Part shown: in pieces, positions 8,417-17,060 of the stretch | How positions within the stretch are numbered: position 1 is the stretch's first letter | Layout: each line of letters starts with the position of its first letter | From: KBS-96 sp964247975 | GTDB lineage: Bacteria > Acidobacteriota > Terriglobia > Bryobacterales > Bryobacteraceae | DNA length: 64,000 nucleotides | Assembly (NCBI GenBank): GCA_964247975.1 | Contig: CAXTWH010000028.1 | Coordinates: 1-64,000 of the forward strand | Direction of reading: 5' to 3' | The notes under the pieces: generated by a model | The model's database searches: none | Seen by the model: the letters and a program-made list of their open reading frames with translations, nothing else | Told to the model about the DNA's origin: nothing | Position numbers and translations under genes: made by a program

Positions 8417-8767
8417 ATGCAGATGTCTCGGCGATTGGTTGTTCTAGGCCTTACCACTGCTGGCGCTTGCCTGTCTAGGATTCAAGACCAGCCGTCTGCC
8501 CAGGACCCTCTGCCGCCTTTACCGCGCCGCGATCATGATCATGACAATGACGAGAAGATGCCGAACGGCAAATCACGAGCTGATGCGATTGCTGATGAAG
8601 AACATAAAAAAGCGTTGAACGAAGCGGAGCAACTGCTGCAAATGGCCCAGAAGTTGAAAGATGAATTGAAAGAAGCGGGCAGGTTTGTAGTTCCGGTCGC
8701 GGCCGTCCGCCGTACGGAAGACATTGAGAAACTAGCCAGAAAAATTCGCGCCCGATTGAAAGCTTGA
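8417..8767 (+). CDS. Small exported protein, charged helical, acidobacterial type
   Basis: The 116-residue protein starts with MQMSRRLVVLGLTTAGACLS, a short signal sequence with a twin-arginine-like RR but no full Tat motif. A low-complexity His/Asp stretch (RRDHDHDNDE) and a charged helix follow (LNEAEQLLQMAQKLKDELKE, VRRTEDIEKLARKIRARLK). Similar short proteins recur in Acidobacteriota as far as I recall, without known function. The frame is open much further upstream (to 8054), but that part lies antisense within hom, so the ATG at 8417, or 8423, is preferred. The stop is just before the convergent membrane protein gene. Confidence 0.6.
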   Translation: MQMSRRLVVLGLTTAGACLSRIQDQPSAQDPLPPLPRRDHDHDNDEKMPNGKSRADAIADEEHKKALNEAEQLLQMAQKLKDELKEAGRFVVPVAAVRRTEDIEKLARKIRARLKA

Positions 8768-8769
8768 AG

Positions 8770-10080
8770 CTAATTGGTTTTGTTCCAAATGGAGCGCAAG
8801 AATTTTCCGCCTACTGCCAGCACATCCGGATAATCCGACAATTTTTTAGTTGAGTTCGGCGCATTGCCGCCGGTTGCGATTACTTCGCAAGCCGCCCTTA
8901 ATTCGCCGGAGCGAGCCAGATTCGATCTGTAAATAGACGGCATAGCAAAAGCTGATAAGAATACGACGATCAGGATAACTGTTTGCAATCCGTTCAGCAA
9001 GCGCCGCTTCCTATGTTCTTCCAACCAAAGCAGACACAATGCCGCCACGATTGCCCAGAAAAGCATGGCGGGAGTCTGATAACGGCTGGAACCAGCCTGC
9101 CCCACTCCCAAAAGGACGCGGCCTGATGCGGTGATAAGCGCAGTGCCGAACAGAAACACTCCTTCAACAGCGAGCAGCAGTTTAAATTTGTTAACGCTTC
9201 TTTTGCTGATTGTTCCGGCTGCCAGATACAGCAGCAACACGATCCCCACCATTGCGATGGTCCGGGCCAGGTGCGGCAGCAGAAACCACCAGCTTGTGCC
9301 GAAGAAAGTGAGAACGTAGCGAAAGAACGGCACCGGCATCTGCAATGCCTGTAATGGATTAGAATGATAAGCGGGCGATCGATAGCCGTGCAGATAAAAC
9401 GCGATTGAAGCGACTGCGATAATTGTTGCAACTACAAGCACCCATCTCGGCAGCTTCTGCTTGGTAGCGAGCAAAATCAGAAACGGCCAGACAAACAACC
9501 CGATGGCCAGACAACTTAGCGCGACCAAAGGCGAAATTAAAACTACGGCAAAAAGCCATTGCGCCTGTTTTATCTCGCTCATCAACAGAACGCAAATAAA
9601 CGCCAGGGTTGCCAGAAAAAAGGGTATCAAAAACGTAAACTGAAAAGCCCAAACAAAATTTTCAATCTGGTTGGGGCAGAATAAGCAATATCCGAATACG
9701 CCCGCAATCACCAAGCGTATATTTAATGAGTCGGAACACCAGCGCCGTATCGCAAATATCCATAAGAACAGATGGAGAAGCTGAATTGTGAAAATTAATC
9801 CGAACGGAAGCAGGTTGCGCGCGCCCAGCTTGTAAACATCGAGCGAAACAATCAGCCGGGTGAACAGAATTCGATGTTCATTCTGCTGGCTCCAAAGCCA
9901 TTGGAGGGAAAACGGCGAAGCGCCTTCGGCAAGCTGCGAAACAATCCACCACTGGTCCCAATACGGACACTTCAGATAACCGGTGCCGATTAAAACAGCA
10001 CAGAACACCATTGCTGTTATCGCGGCAGCGATCAGGCACACACCGGGCAGAATTTTGCGTTCCGTGAGAAAGGAGAACAA
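8770..10080 (-). CDS. Polytopic membrane protein, glycosyltransferase-like
   Basis: The 436-residue protein consists almost entirely of hydrophobic helices (roughly ten), with a short periplasmic-type loop carrying PYWDQWWIVSQ near residue 40 and QQNEHRILFTRL near 65. That layout, a first helix followed by a loop with acidic residues, resembles GT-C fold lipid-linked glycosyltransferases such as the ArnT/PMT/RgtA group, but no exact motif was found. The C-terminal part after the last helix is a short soluble tail. It ends 2 bases after the convergent small exported gene. The donor, the acceptor and even enzymatic activity are uncertain. Confidence 0.6.
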   Translation of the reverse strand: MFSFLTERKILPGVCLIAAAITAMVFCAVLIGTGYLKCPYWDQWWIVSQLAEGASPFSLQWLWSQQNEHRILFTRLIVSLDVYKLGARNLLPFGLIFTIQLLHLFLWIFAIRRWCSDSLNIRLVIAGVFGYCLFCPNQIENFVWAFQFTFLIPFFLATLAFICVLLMSEIKQAQWLFAVVLISPLVALSCLAIGLFVWPFLILLATKQKLPRWVLVVATIIAVASIAFYLHGYRSPAYHSNPLQALQMPVPFFRYVLTFFGTSWWFLLPHLARTIAMVGIVLLLYLAAGTISKRSVNKFKLLLAVEGVFLFGTALITASGRVLLGVGQAGSSRYQTPAMLFWAIVAALCLLWLEEHRKRRLLNGLQTVILIVVFLSAFAMPSIYRSNLARSGELRAACEVIATGGNAPNSTKKLSDYPDVLAVGGKFLRSIWNKTN

Positions 10081-10118
10081 AAACTATTATTGATTGTTCT
10101 TCACGCAGCAGGATGCGA

Positions 10119-10138
10119 AGATTCCAGCGTGTTAATCT
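10119..10138 (+). promoter_or_regulatory. Possible PyrR-binding RNA hairpin in the pyrR leader
   Basis: AGATT and AATCT (10119-10123, 10134-10138) can pair around the loop CCAGCGTGTT. The loop region resembles the PyrR binding-loop consensus ARUCCNGNGAGGYU, known from Bacillus, with several mismatches. It lies 25 bases before the preferred pyrR start. No terminator follows it, so if real it would act on translation or stability rather than as a classical attenuator. Confidence 0.25.
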
Positions 10139-10163
10139 GGCGTGTCAGAACACCATTTCAGTT

Positions 10164-10745
10164 ATGCAAGCTGTGGTTCGTGAAAAGAAGCAGTTGATGA
10201 GCGCGTCCGAAATCGATCGAACCCTGGTTCGATTGGCGCACGAAGTTCTCGAAAAAACGGAAAATCTGGACCAGCTCGCCTTTATCGGCATCCGACGCCG
10301 GGGCGTTCCGCTGGCCGAACGGCTGGCCGGGAAAATTCACCAGTTGGAAGGCCGCACGGTTCCGGTCGGTATTCTCGATATCAATCTGTACCGCGATGAT
10401 CTTTCTACCGTCGGCGAAAAGCCGGTGATCAATCCGACAAAAATTGATTTTCCTGTGACCGGCAAAGATATCGTGCTGATGGACGATGTGCTGTACACCG
10501 GGCGAACCATTCGCGCCGCGTTGGACGGATTATTTCATCATGGCCGTCCGGCTAGGGTTCAGTTGCTCGTCTTGATTGACCGCGGCTGGCGCGAGCTTCC
10601 CATTGAAGCGAAATACGTGGGGCGCATGGTGCAGACCACCGCCAATGAAATTATCGAAGTAAAATTTTCTGAAGTGGACGGCATCGAAAAAGTTCTGCTG
10701 GTGGAAAAAGTAGATTCCGCTTCGTCCACCGCTCAGGCACAGTAA
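10164..10745 (+). CDS. pyrR: PyrR bifunctional regulator/uracil phosphoribosyltransferase
   Basis: PyrR senses UMP/PRPP and regulates pyrimidine synthesis genes by RNA binding, and has uracil phosphoribosyltransferase activity. The protein (193 residues from ATG 10164) has the family start SEIDRTLVRLAHEVLEK, GIRRRGVPLAERLAGKI, the conserved DINLYRDDL stretch and the PRPP loop DIVLMDDVLYTGRTIRAAL. An in-frame ATG at 10113 gives a 17-residue extension unlike the family; ATG 10197 is another possibility. None has a strong ribosome-binding site. It heads pyrR-pyrB-pyrC, with 8 bases to pyrB, the same order as in Gram-positive and several other phyla. Confidence 0.93.
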   Translation: MQAVVREKKQLMSASEIDRTLVRLAHEVLEKTENLDQLAFIGIRRRGVPLAERLAGKIHQLEGRTVPVGILDINLYRDDLSTVGEKPVINPTKIDFPVTGKDIVLMDDVLYTGRTIRAALDGLFHHGRPARVQLLVLIDRGWRELPIEAKYVGRMVQTTANEIIEVKFSEVDGIEKVLLVEKVDSASSTAQAQ

Positions 10746-10753
10746 GTAAAACA

Positions 10754-11665
10754 ATGGGACGCGGTTTATTAGGCATCGAGGAACTGTCACGCCCGGAGGT
10801 CGAATCGATTCTGATTCGCGCGCGCGATTTTCAACCAGCACCGGGCCAGCCGTTCGGGCGATTCGATCTGCTGCGCAACCGTTCCATTGTGAATTTATTC
10901 TTTGAATCTTCCACCCGCACCCGGTCCAGTTTTGAAATCGCCGCCCGGCGTTTAGGCGCGGAAATTTTATCAATCACTGCTGCCGCTTCCAGCGTTTCCA
11001 AAGGCGAGTCGCTGGTTGACACGTTGAACACTCTGGGGGCCATGCGGCCCGATGCGATTGTGATGCGCCACGCGGCTTCCGGCGCGCCGCATTTTCTTTC
11101 CCGTTACCTGCCGATTCCGATTGTGAACGCAGGCGACGGCACGCACGAGCATCCCACGCAAGCGCTGCTCGATGCCCGCACGATTCTGGATCGCCGTCCG
11201 TCGCTTGAAGGCTTGCGAGTAGCCATTATCGGCGACATTGCTCATAGCCGCGTGGCGAGGTCAAATATTTTTTTGCTTTCCAAATTCGGGGCCAGCGTCG
11301 TTTTGTGCGGGCCGGCTTCACTGCTGCCGCGCGAAATGGCGATGATCGCTCCAGGGATCGAACTCACCAACGATATGAGCGAGGCAATCCGCGATGCCGA
11401 TGTGATTATGATGCTGCGCGTGCAACTGGAACGGCAGAACGAGGCAGCATATCCGGCCAGCGAGTACTTTCAATTCTTCGGTTTGCGCCAGGAGCATATT
11501 CAATTGGCGAAACCGGATGTGATTGTGATGCATCCGGGGCCGATTAATCGAGGGCGTGAAATCTCTTCAATCGTGGCGGACTCGCAGCGCTCGGCCATTC
11601 TGAATCAGGTGGAAAACGGTATTGCCGTTCGCATGGCGGTTTTGGAAAAGGTGCTGGCGGCATGA
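10754..11665 (+). CDS. pyrB: Aspartate carbamoyltransferase catalytic subunit
   Basis: PyrB condenses carbamoyl phosphate with aspartate to carbamoyl aspartate, the first committed step of pyrimidine synthesis. The 303-residue protein has the carbamoyl phosphate site FESSTRTRSSFE (about residues 50-61), the SxxKGES loop (SSVSKGESLVDT), HPTQALLDA, and the aspartate-side MHPGPINRG motif near residue 255. No regulatory pyrI gene is adjacent; the type with a linked dihydroorotase is expected to assemble with PyrC or act alone. It overlaps pyrC by 4 bases (ATGA), which indicates translational coupling. Confidence 0.96.
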   Translation: MGRGLLGIEELSRPEVESILIRARDFQPAPGQPFGRFDLLRNRSIVNLFFESSTRTRSSFEIAARRLGAEILSITAAASSVSKGESLVDTLNTLGAMRPDAIVMRHAASGAPHFLSRYLPIPIVNAGDGTHEHPTQALLDARTILDRRPSLEGLRVAIIGDIAHSRVARSNIFLLSKFGASVVLCGPASLLPREMAMIAPGIELTNDMSEAIRDADVIMMLRVQLERQNEAAYPASEYFQFFGLRQEHIQLAKPDVIVMHPGPINRGREISSIVADSQRSAILNQVENGIAVRMAVLEKVLAA

Positions 11666-12942
11666 GCAAGCTGGTGATAAAAAACGGCCATGTGATTGAT
11701 CCGGCTTCAGGCCATAATCAAGCGGCGGATGTGGCTATAGAAGATGGCGTAATTCGTGAGATTGCAGCCGACATCGACACAACCGGCTCCGAAATTTTCG
11801 ACGCATCGGGTTTGATTGTCGCGCCCGGCTTCATTGACATGCACGTGCATCTGCGCGAGCCCGGGTTTGAGCATTCGGAAACGATTGAAACCGGTTCCCA
11901 TGCCGCTGCTGCCGGAGGCTTCACATCTATCTGCTGTATGCCGAATACGCAACCGGTGAACGACAGCCCGACTGTAACGCATTACATTCTGGAACGGGCG
12001 CGGCAGAAAGCGCCGGTAAACGTTTACCCGATCGGCGCCATCACCAAAGGCAACGCCGGAGAAGAACTGGCTTCCCTCGCTTCCATGAAAAAAGCGGGTA
12101 TTGTGGCGATCTCCGACGATGGCCGCCCGGTAATGAACGCCCGCGTCGCCCGTCGCGCGATGGAACTGGCGCGATCGTTAAACCTTCCGTTGATTGAACA
12201 CTGCGAAGACTTGAACCTGAGCGCGGGCGGCGACATGCACGAAGGCTTCGAATCCACCCGTTTAGGCTTGCGAGGCATTCCCCGTGCTTCCGAGGATGTG
12301 ATGGTAGCGCGCGATATTCTGCTGGCAGAACTGACCGGCGTTCGTTACCATGTGGCCCATATTTCTTCCCGAAACGCTGTTGATATGGTCGCGTATGCCA
12401 AAAGTAAAGGGCTGCCGGTTACAGCGGAAGCAACGCCGCATCACTTCGTTTTAGCCGATCAGGACATGCTGCCTTATGACAGCAACTTCAAAATGAAGCC
12501 GCCGCTCCGAGAACACTGCGATGTGTCGGCAGTGGTGAATGGTCTTGCAAACGGCACCATTGATGCGATTGCCACCGACCATGCGCCGCACCCAGGCGAT
12601 GAAAAAATGCAGGAATTTGAGCGCTGCCCGTTCGGTATTCTTGGTTTTGAAACGGCAATCGGGCTGGCGCTGGAACAGTTGTATCATCCCGGCAAGGTGT
12701 CGCTTTCTCATCTGATTGCGATGTTCACCACAAAACCGGCTCGTATTTTGTCGTTGGACCGAGGAACGCTGAACCCAGGCGCGCCGGCGGACATCACCAT
12801 TTTGAGCACCGAGCATCGCTGGATATATGACGTAAACCGCTCGCCTTCGAAAAGCCGCAATTCGCCTTTCCACGGCCGCGAGTTTCAGGGCGGCCCAATC
12901 GCTACCATTGTGGGAGGCAAGGTGGTTTGGCGCTTTGCCTAG
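11662..12942 (+). CDS. pyrC: Dihydroorotase (class I)
   Basis: PyrC closes carbamoyl aspartate to dihydroorotate. The 426-residue amidohydrolase has the metal-binding DMHVHLREPG (about residues 59-68), a second histidine cluster (LIEHCEDLN, HVAHISSRNAV) and the catalytic Asp in DAIATDHAPH near residue 307. The HLREPG form and length place it in the class I (longer) dihydroorotases, some of which are inactive partners of PyrB; here the metal ligands look complete, so activity is expected. It is the last biosynthetic gene of the pyrRBC operon. The membrane protein gene starts 44 bases later and could share the transcript. Confidence 0.95.
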   Translation: MSKLVIKNGHVIDPASGHNQAADVAIEDGVIREIAADIDTTGSEIFDASGLIVAPGFIDMHVHLREPGFEHSETIETGSHAAAAGGFTSICCMPNTQPVNDSPTVTHYILERARQKAPVNVYPIGAITKGNAGEELASLASMKKAGIVAISDDGRPVMNARVARRAMELARSLNLPLIEHCEDLNLSAGGDMHEGFESTRLGLRGIPRASEDVMVARDILLAELTGVRYHVAHISSRNAVDMVAYAKSKGLPVTAEATPHHFVLADQDMLPYDSNFKMKPPLREHCDVSAVVNGLANGTIDAIATDHAPHPGDEKMQEFERCPFGILGFETAIGLALEQLYHPGKVSLSHLIAMFTTKPARILSLDRGTLNPGAPADITILSTEHRWIYDVNRSPSKSRNSPFHGREFQGGPIATIVGGKVVWRFA

Positions 12943-12986
12943 CCCGGTGAGTTGCCGCAGTTTTAGAAACGAGGAGTTCCTGTTCG

Positions 12987-13694
12987 GTGCCGAAAAAGTT
13001 TGCGCGTCCGCCTAAGTTTCGCGCCCGCAATAAAACCTACTACCGGGTTTTGCACTGGCCCATTTGGATAATTGTCTTCTTTCTAGCTCCTGGTCCCTTG
13101 GTGTTCCGATTGTTCGCGCACGGGTTTTCCCATTCCATGCTCTTATGGTTGGGCGTGGTTCTGCTCGGAACCGGCATCGCCGGAGTTTTCGGCCAACTGC
13201 CGGGCGTAGAACCAAAGCCCTACATCATTCGCTTTGATGAGGACCGGCCGAATCCGTTGTACCGGCGCATCTGTTACACCACGGCTTGGGGGGAACTGAC
13301 GGCATATGCGGTTTTAAACTGGATTGGCTTGGCAGATGCGATCTTCAGCGGCAAATGGCACTTGCAACAAATCTACGCTGTCGCTTACTTCCCAATCGCG
13401 GGTTTGGTATGGATATTGGGCGTTTTGGGCAAGCTGCCGCGCGTGAAGCCCTCCACGCGATTAGAAGGCTTTGAACGGCGCTTCTTTTACGGCGCTCTCT
13501 GGATTGTGGCGCCCGCGCAAGGCATTCTCGGGCTGCTCTGGATTTTTCTGCCTCACGCACATTGGGCAGATATAACAAAGCTAGGCATCTTCTCCGCTGC
13601 GTTAGCAGGGTTGTTTCTTTTATGCGCAAAAGGCTTGCTGCCCCGCACTTTGCCGGTAGTTCCTGAATACGCCGGACAAGTTTTAGTTGAATAA
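12987..13694 (+). CDS. Multi-pass membrane protein of unknown function
   Basis: The 235-residue protein has a basic N-terminus (PKKFARPPKFRARNK) and about six hydrophobic segments, for example WPIWIIVFFLAPGPLVFRLF and MLLWLGVVLLGTGIAGVFG. Short hydrophilic loops carry LPGVEPKPYIIRFDEDRPNP and a similar LGKLPRVKPSTRLEGFERRF, which may be an internal duplication (LP-x-VxP). The start is GTG at 12987, preceded by GAGGAG about 10 bases upstream. I do not recognise a family. It follows pyrC and precedes the radical SAM gene on the same strand. Confidence 0.7.
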   Translation: MPKKFARPPKFRARNKTYYRVLHWPIWIIVFFLAPGPLVFRLFAHGFSHSMLLWLGVVLLGTGIAGVFGQLPGVEPKPYIIRFDEDRPNPLYRRICYTTAWGELTAYAVLNWIGLADAIFSGKWHLQQIYAVAYFPIAGLVWILGVLGKLPRVKPSTRLEGFERRFFYGALWIVAPAQGILGLLWIFLPHAHWADITKLGIFSAALAGLFLLCAKGLLPRTLPVVPEYAGQVLVE

Positions 13695-13746
13695 ACTAGC
13701 TGGTTGACCGCATCTTCTAAAGTGGCAGTGTAGCGAAAAACCGTAC

Positions 13747-14865
13747 ATGCGGACTTTATTGAAGTACAAGCGGCGTTGGCGCGAAGCGCAGATGTTTGCT
13801 CGCGCGATGACCTCGAAAGAACATCCGATTCTGGCGCAGATCATTCCCATCCGCCGCTGTAATTTGGCTTGTACGTATTGCAACGAGTACGATAAAGTTT
13901 CGCCTCCGGTGCCAACTGAGGAAATGCTGCGCCGCATCCGTAAATTGGGCGAACTGGGCACCAGCATTATCACGTTCAGCGGCGGAGAACCGATGCTTCA
14001 TCCTGATCTTGACCTGCTGATTGCGGAAATCAGGAAGCAGGGCGCGATTGCCACGCTCATCACCAATGGCTATCTGCTGACTCCGGATCGAATCAAAAAG
14101 CTGAACGCGGCTGGCCTTGACTACCTGCAAATCAGCATCGACAACGTTCAGCCGGACGATGTTTCGAAGAAAAGCCTGAGAGTGCTGGATCGTAAACTGC
14201 AATGGTTAAACGAGTACGCGGACTTCAACATCACCATCAATTCCGTTCTTGGCAGCGAAATTACGCATCCTGAAGACGCTTACCAGATTGCGGTTCGCGC
14301 GCGTGAGCTTGGCTTTACCAGCACGGTTGGTATTCTGCACGATGGCGGCGGACAGTTGCGTTCTTTGAACACCGAGCAAAGCAGCGTTCACGAACGCATC
14401 ACCGGTTTGGGGACCGGATTATTTTCTTTCACGCACCACGACGCCTTTCAACAGAACATCACCAAAGGACTGCCTAATAAATGGCACTGCACGGCAGGCG
14501 GACGTTTTCTTTACATCTGCGAAGAAGGGCTCGTGCATTACTGCTCACAACAGCGTGGCCGCCCCGGCATTCCGCTGGCTGATTACACCCGCGAAGACAT
14601 TGTGCGCGAAGCGCAGAAGCCGAAAGGCTGCGCTCCGTTCTGTACCATTTCCTGCGTGCATCAAACGGCCATGCTCGATAGCATCCGGCAGGAGCCGCGC
14701 CAAACTCTGAGCGGCATTATTGACCGTCGCCAGCAGCGCGACCCGAGTTGGAAGGTTCCAGTCTCCATCAAAGCTTTGGAATGGGCGTTTCTGCGCGATT
14801 CCAAAACGCGCGACCGCGTAGGAGCGTTCGCGTTGAAACTGCTGCAAGTGAAAAAACTTACGTGA
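13747..14865 (+). CDS. Radical SAM protein with C-terminal cysteine cluster
   Basis: The 372-residue protein has the radical SAM cluster CNLACTYC (CxxxCxxC, about residues 38-45), followed by the SAM-binding TFSGGEPMLHPDL and ATLITNGYLL. A C-terminal region has more cysteines (WHCTAGG, YICEEGLVHYCSQ, KGCAPFCTISCVHQ), arranged as in SPASM/twitch-type auxiliary iron-sulfur sites. This group includes peptide-modifying and cofactor enzymes as well as HpnH-like hopanoid enzymes; no precursor peptide or hopanoid gene is adjacent, so the substrate is open. ATG at 13747 is the first in frame and gives a basic N-terminus (RTLLKYKRRWR). Confidence 0.88.
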   Translation: MRTLLKYKRRWREAQMFARAMTSKEHPILAQIIPIRRCNLACTYCNEYDKVSPPVPTEEMLRRIRKLGELGTSIITFSGGEPMLHPDLDLLIAEIRKQGAIATLITNGYLLTPDRIKKLNAAGLDYLQISIDNVQPDDVSKKSLRVLDRKLQWLNEYADFNITINSVLGSEITHPEDAYQIAVRARELGFTSTVGILHDGGGQLRSLNTEQSSVHERITGLGTGLFSFTHHDAFQQNITKGLPNKWHCTAGGRFLYICEEGLVHYCSQQRGRPGIPLADYTREDIVREAQKPKGCAPFCTISCVHQTAMLDSIRQEPRQTLSGIIDRRQQRDPSWKVPVSIKALEWAFLRDSKTRDRVGAFALKLLQVKKLT

Positions 14866-14938
14866 ATTTCTGGTTATCTGTCCTCTATGTGAGAGTCGGA
14901 GCACGAGTGATATTAACCGCGCCGGCAAACATAAGGGT

Positions 14939-15391
14939 TTAGCATGGCTCGATCGATTTCATAAACACGGCTGAGGTTTTCGTGCGGGAAAAACCCAAAT
15001 GAAGATAAAAAGCGTGAGCCTTTTCTCGTGCAATTTGGGAGCGTACGAGCACCTGGGCCACACCTTGACTTATGATCCACCTTTCTGCCGCTTCTACCAG
15101 CGCTTTGCCTATCCCGCAGCCGTGGTACTTCTCGGAAACGACCAAGCCGCCAATTTCTCCACAAGGTTCTGACTGCAAGTGATGAACAATGCTGATATCA
15201 ATCCAAGCAATGACCCGATGATGCAGACAGGCACCAAACACCACATGGCTTTGCATCGTGGAGAACAGCCTAATTCGTTTCTCCATTACCTCGGCGGCAA
15301 CAGGATAGCCCAACTCCGTGCTTAAGCTGGCGACCTCGGCGGCATCGGAAGATAATAGAGGGCGGATATTGAAGTCCGGGCTGAGTGTCAA
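14939..15391 (-). CDS. GNAT family N-acetyltransferase
   Basis: The 150-residue protein has the GNAT fold elements: IRPLLSSDAAEVASL at the start, then EIGGLVVSEKYHGCGIGKAL, which carries the acetyl-CoA pyrophosphate loop (normally Q/RxxGxG/A, here HGCGIGKA), and FYLHLGFSRTKTSAVF at the end. Such enzymes transfer acetyl groups to small amines or protein N-termini; the substrate is not predictable. The start codon is TTG at 15391. It converges on the radical SAM gene and is transcribed away from the fucosidase gene at 15462. Confidence 0.87.
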   Translation of the reverse strand: MTLSPDFNIRPLLSSDAAEVASLSTELGYPVAAEVMEKRIRLFSTMQSHVVFGACLHHRVIAWIDISIVHHLQSEPCGEIGGLVVSEKYHGCGIGKALVEAAERWIISQGVAQVLVRSQIAREKAHAFYLHLGFSRTKTSAVFMKSIEPC

Positions 15392-15461
15392 CGTTTCTCC
15401 TGTTTAGTCACAGCTTAGATCTCCTCTGTAGGGGCTTGTATTGATAGTATGTTCCGAGAAC

Positions 15462-16973
15462 ATGCTTCGACGCGATCTTCTGAAAACTCTTTCCGCCGCT
15501 CCCCTCGCTTTAACTGCCAATCGGCGATTGCAAGCCGCGCAAAAAACAAACGAACCCACGTGGGCTGCCATTGATGCGCGTCCCGTTCCGCAGTGGTACA
15601 CGGACGCGAAATTCGGCATCTTCATTCACTGGGGTGTTTATTCTGTTCCGGCTTTTGCGCCGGTGAATACTCCGAACGAAACACCCTACGCCGAATGGTA
15701 TTGGCATTCATTGACGGAAGGTCAGAAAAAGAATGCCAAGGGCGACGGCGCTTCCACTTTGGCTTTCCACAACAAGGTTTACGGAAGCGATTTTCCTTAC
15801 CAGAACTTCGCGCCGATGTTCCGGGCTGAATTCTTTAATCCTGACCATTGGGCCGATTGCATCGCCGGATCAGGCGCAAAGTACGTGGCATTAACTTCCA
15901 AGCACCATGAAGGCTTCACGCTTTGGAAAAACGAGCAGGCGAACCGTAGCTATAACCGCCCTTGGAACAGCGTAGATATCGGCCCCAAGCGCGACTTGCT
16001 GCTTGATCTATCCGAAGCGGGCCGCCGCAAAGGTTTGGAAATGGGCATCTATTATTCGCTTTACGAATGGTACAACCCGCTCTGGATATCGGACCGCAAA
16101 CGCTATGTGACCGAACACATGATTCCGCAGTTCAAAGATGTGGTGACCCACGCCAAGCCTTCGATCATCTTCAGCGACGGCGAATGGGAAATCACCAGCG
16201 ATGAATGGCATGCCACTGAAATTCTTTCCTGGCTTTACAACGAATCACCGGTAGGCAGTCATGTGGTGATCGACGACCGTTGGGGCAAAGACACGCGCCA
16301 CAAGCACGGCGGCTATTACACCACTGAATACACGTCCGGCATGCAGCAATCCAACCATCCCTGGGAAGAAAGTCGCGGCATGGGATTTTCTTACGGCTAC
16401 AACCGCATGGAAACCCTGAAGGATTACCGCACCGAACGCGAACTGGATCTGATGCTGGTCGATATCGTGAGTCGGGGCGGCAACCTGCTTCTAGACATCG
16501 GGCCGACCGCCGATGGCCGTATTCCCACCATCATGGAAGAACGTTTACAGCAGATTGGCGCTTGGTTAAAGCCGAACGGTGAAGCGGTTTACGGCACAAA
16601 AGCACTGCCCCGAACACGGCAATGGAGCCAAGGCAGTGTTCCCCGCATGGAAGAAAAAGAGTTCCGGGCCGACTACGACATCACCAAAATGGTGGACGCG
16701 CCGCCTTCAGGCTATGCTCGCGTGGATGCGTTCTTTACCGCCAAAGGCGATGCGATTTACGCCCTGCTTCCCCGCTGGCCGGAAGAATCGGTTTCGCTAC
16801 AGGGCTTTAGCGGAGCGTCTGACGCCAAGATAACCCTGCTCGAAACCGGCGAACTGCTTCCACACAGCGCGAGCGGCAACAATATCAGCATTACGGTTCC
16901 ACCATCGCTGCAATCCAAGCTGCCGCATCGCCAGATTTACACTTTAAAGCTTTCCGGCTTCAAACAAACCTAA
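15462..16973 (+). CDS. Exported GH29 alpha-L-fucosidase
   Basis: The 503-residue protein starts MLRRDLLKTLSAAPLALTAN, a Tat-like signal (RRDLLK plus a hydrophobic stretch), with a GH29 alpha-L-fucosidase domain following. Family hallmarks are WYTDAKFGIFIHWGVYSVPAF, YVALTSKHHEGFTLW, IFSDGEWEI carrying the expected nucleophile Asp (about residue 233), and the late SRGGNLLLDIGPTADGRIP. It would release fucose from plant or microbial polysaccharides outside the cytoplasm. A TTG at 15441 would add seven residues, but ATG 15462 places the arginine pair correctly. It stands alone between the acetyltransferase and the conserved exported protein. Confidence 0.93.
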   Translation: MLRRDLLKTLSAAPLALTANRRLQAAQKTNEPTWAAIDARPVPQWYTDAKFGIFIHWGVYSVPAFAPVNTPNETPYAEWYWHSLTEGQKKNAKGDGASTLAFHNKVYGSDFPYQNFAPMFRAEFFNPDHWADCIAGSGAKYVALTSKHHEGFTLWKNEQANRSYNRPWNSVDIGPKRDLLLDLSEAGRRKGLEMGIYYSLYEWYNPLWISDRKRYVTEHMIPQFKDVVTHAKPSIIFSDGEWEITSDEWHATEILSWLYNESPVGSHVVIDDRWGKDTRHKHGGYYTTEYTSGMQQSNHPWEESRGMGFSYGYNRMETLKDYRTERELDLMLVDIVSRGGNLLLDIGPTADGRIPTIMEERLQQIGAWLKPNGEAVYGTKALPRTRQWSQGSVPRMEEKEFRADYDITKMVDAPPSGYARVDAFFTAKGDAIYALLPRWPEESVSLQGFSGASDAKITLLETGELLPHSASGNNISITVPPSLQSKLPHRQIYTLKLSGFKQT

Positions 16974-17060
16974 ACAAAACTTTACATACGGCCGAAACGC
17001 CTTTTGTTTTTGGTTCTTGCAACACGAAAACGCCGTTACACGTCAAAATAGGAACTGTTT

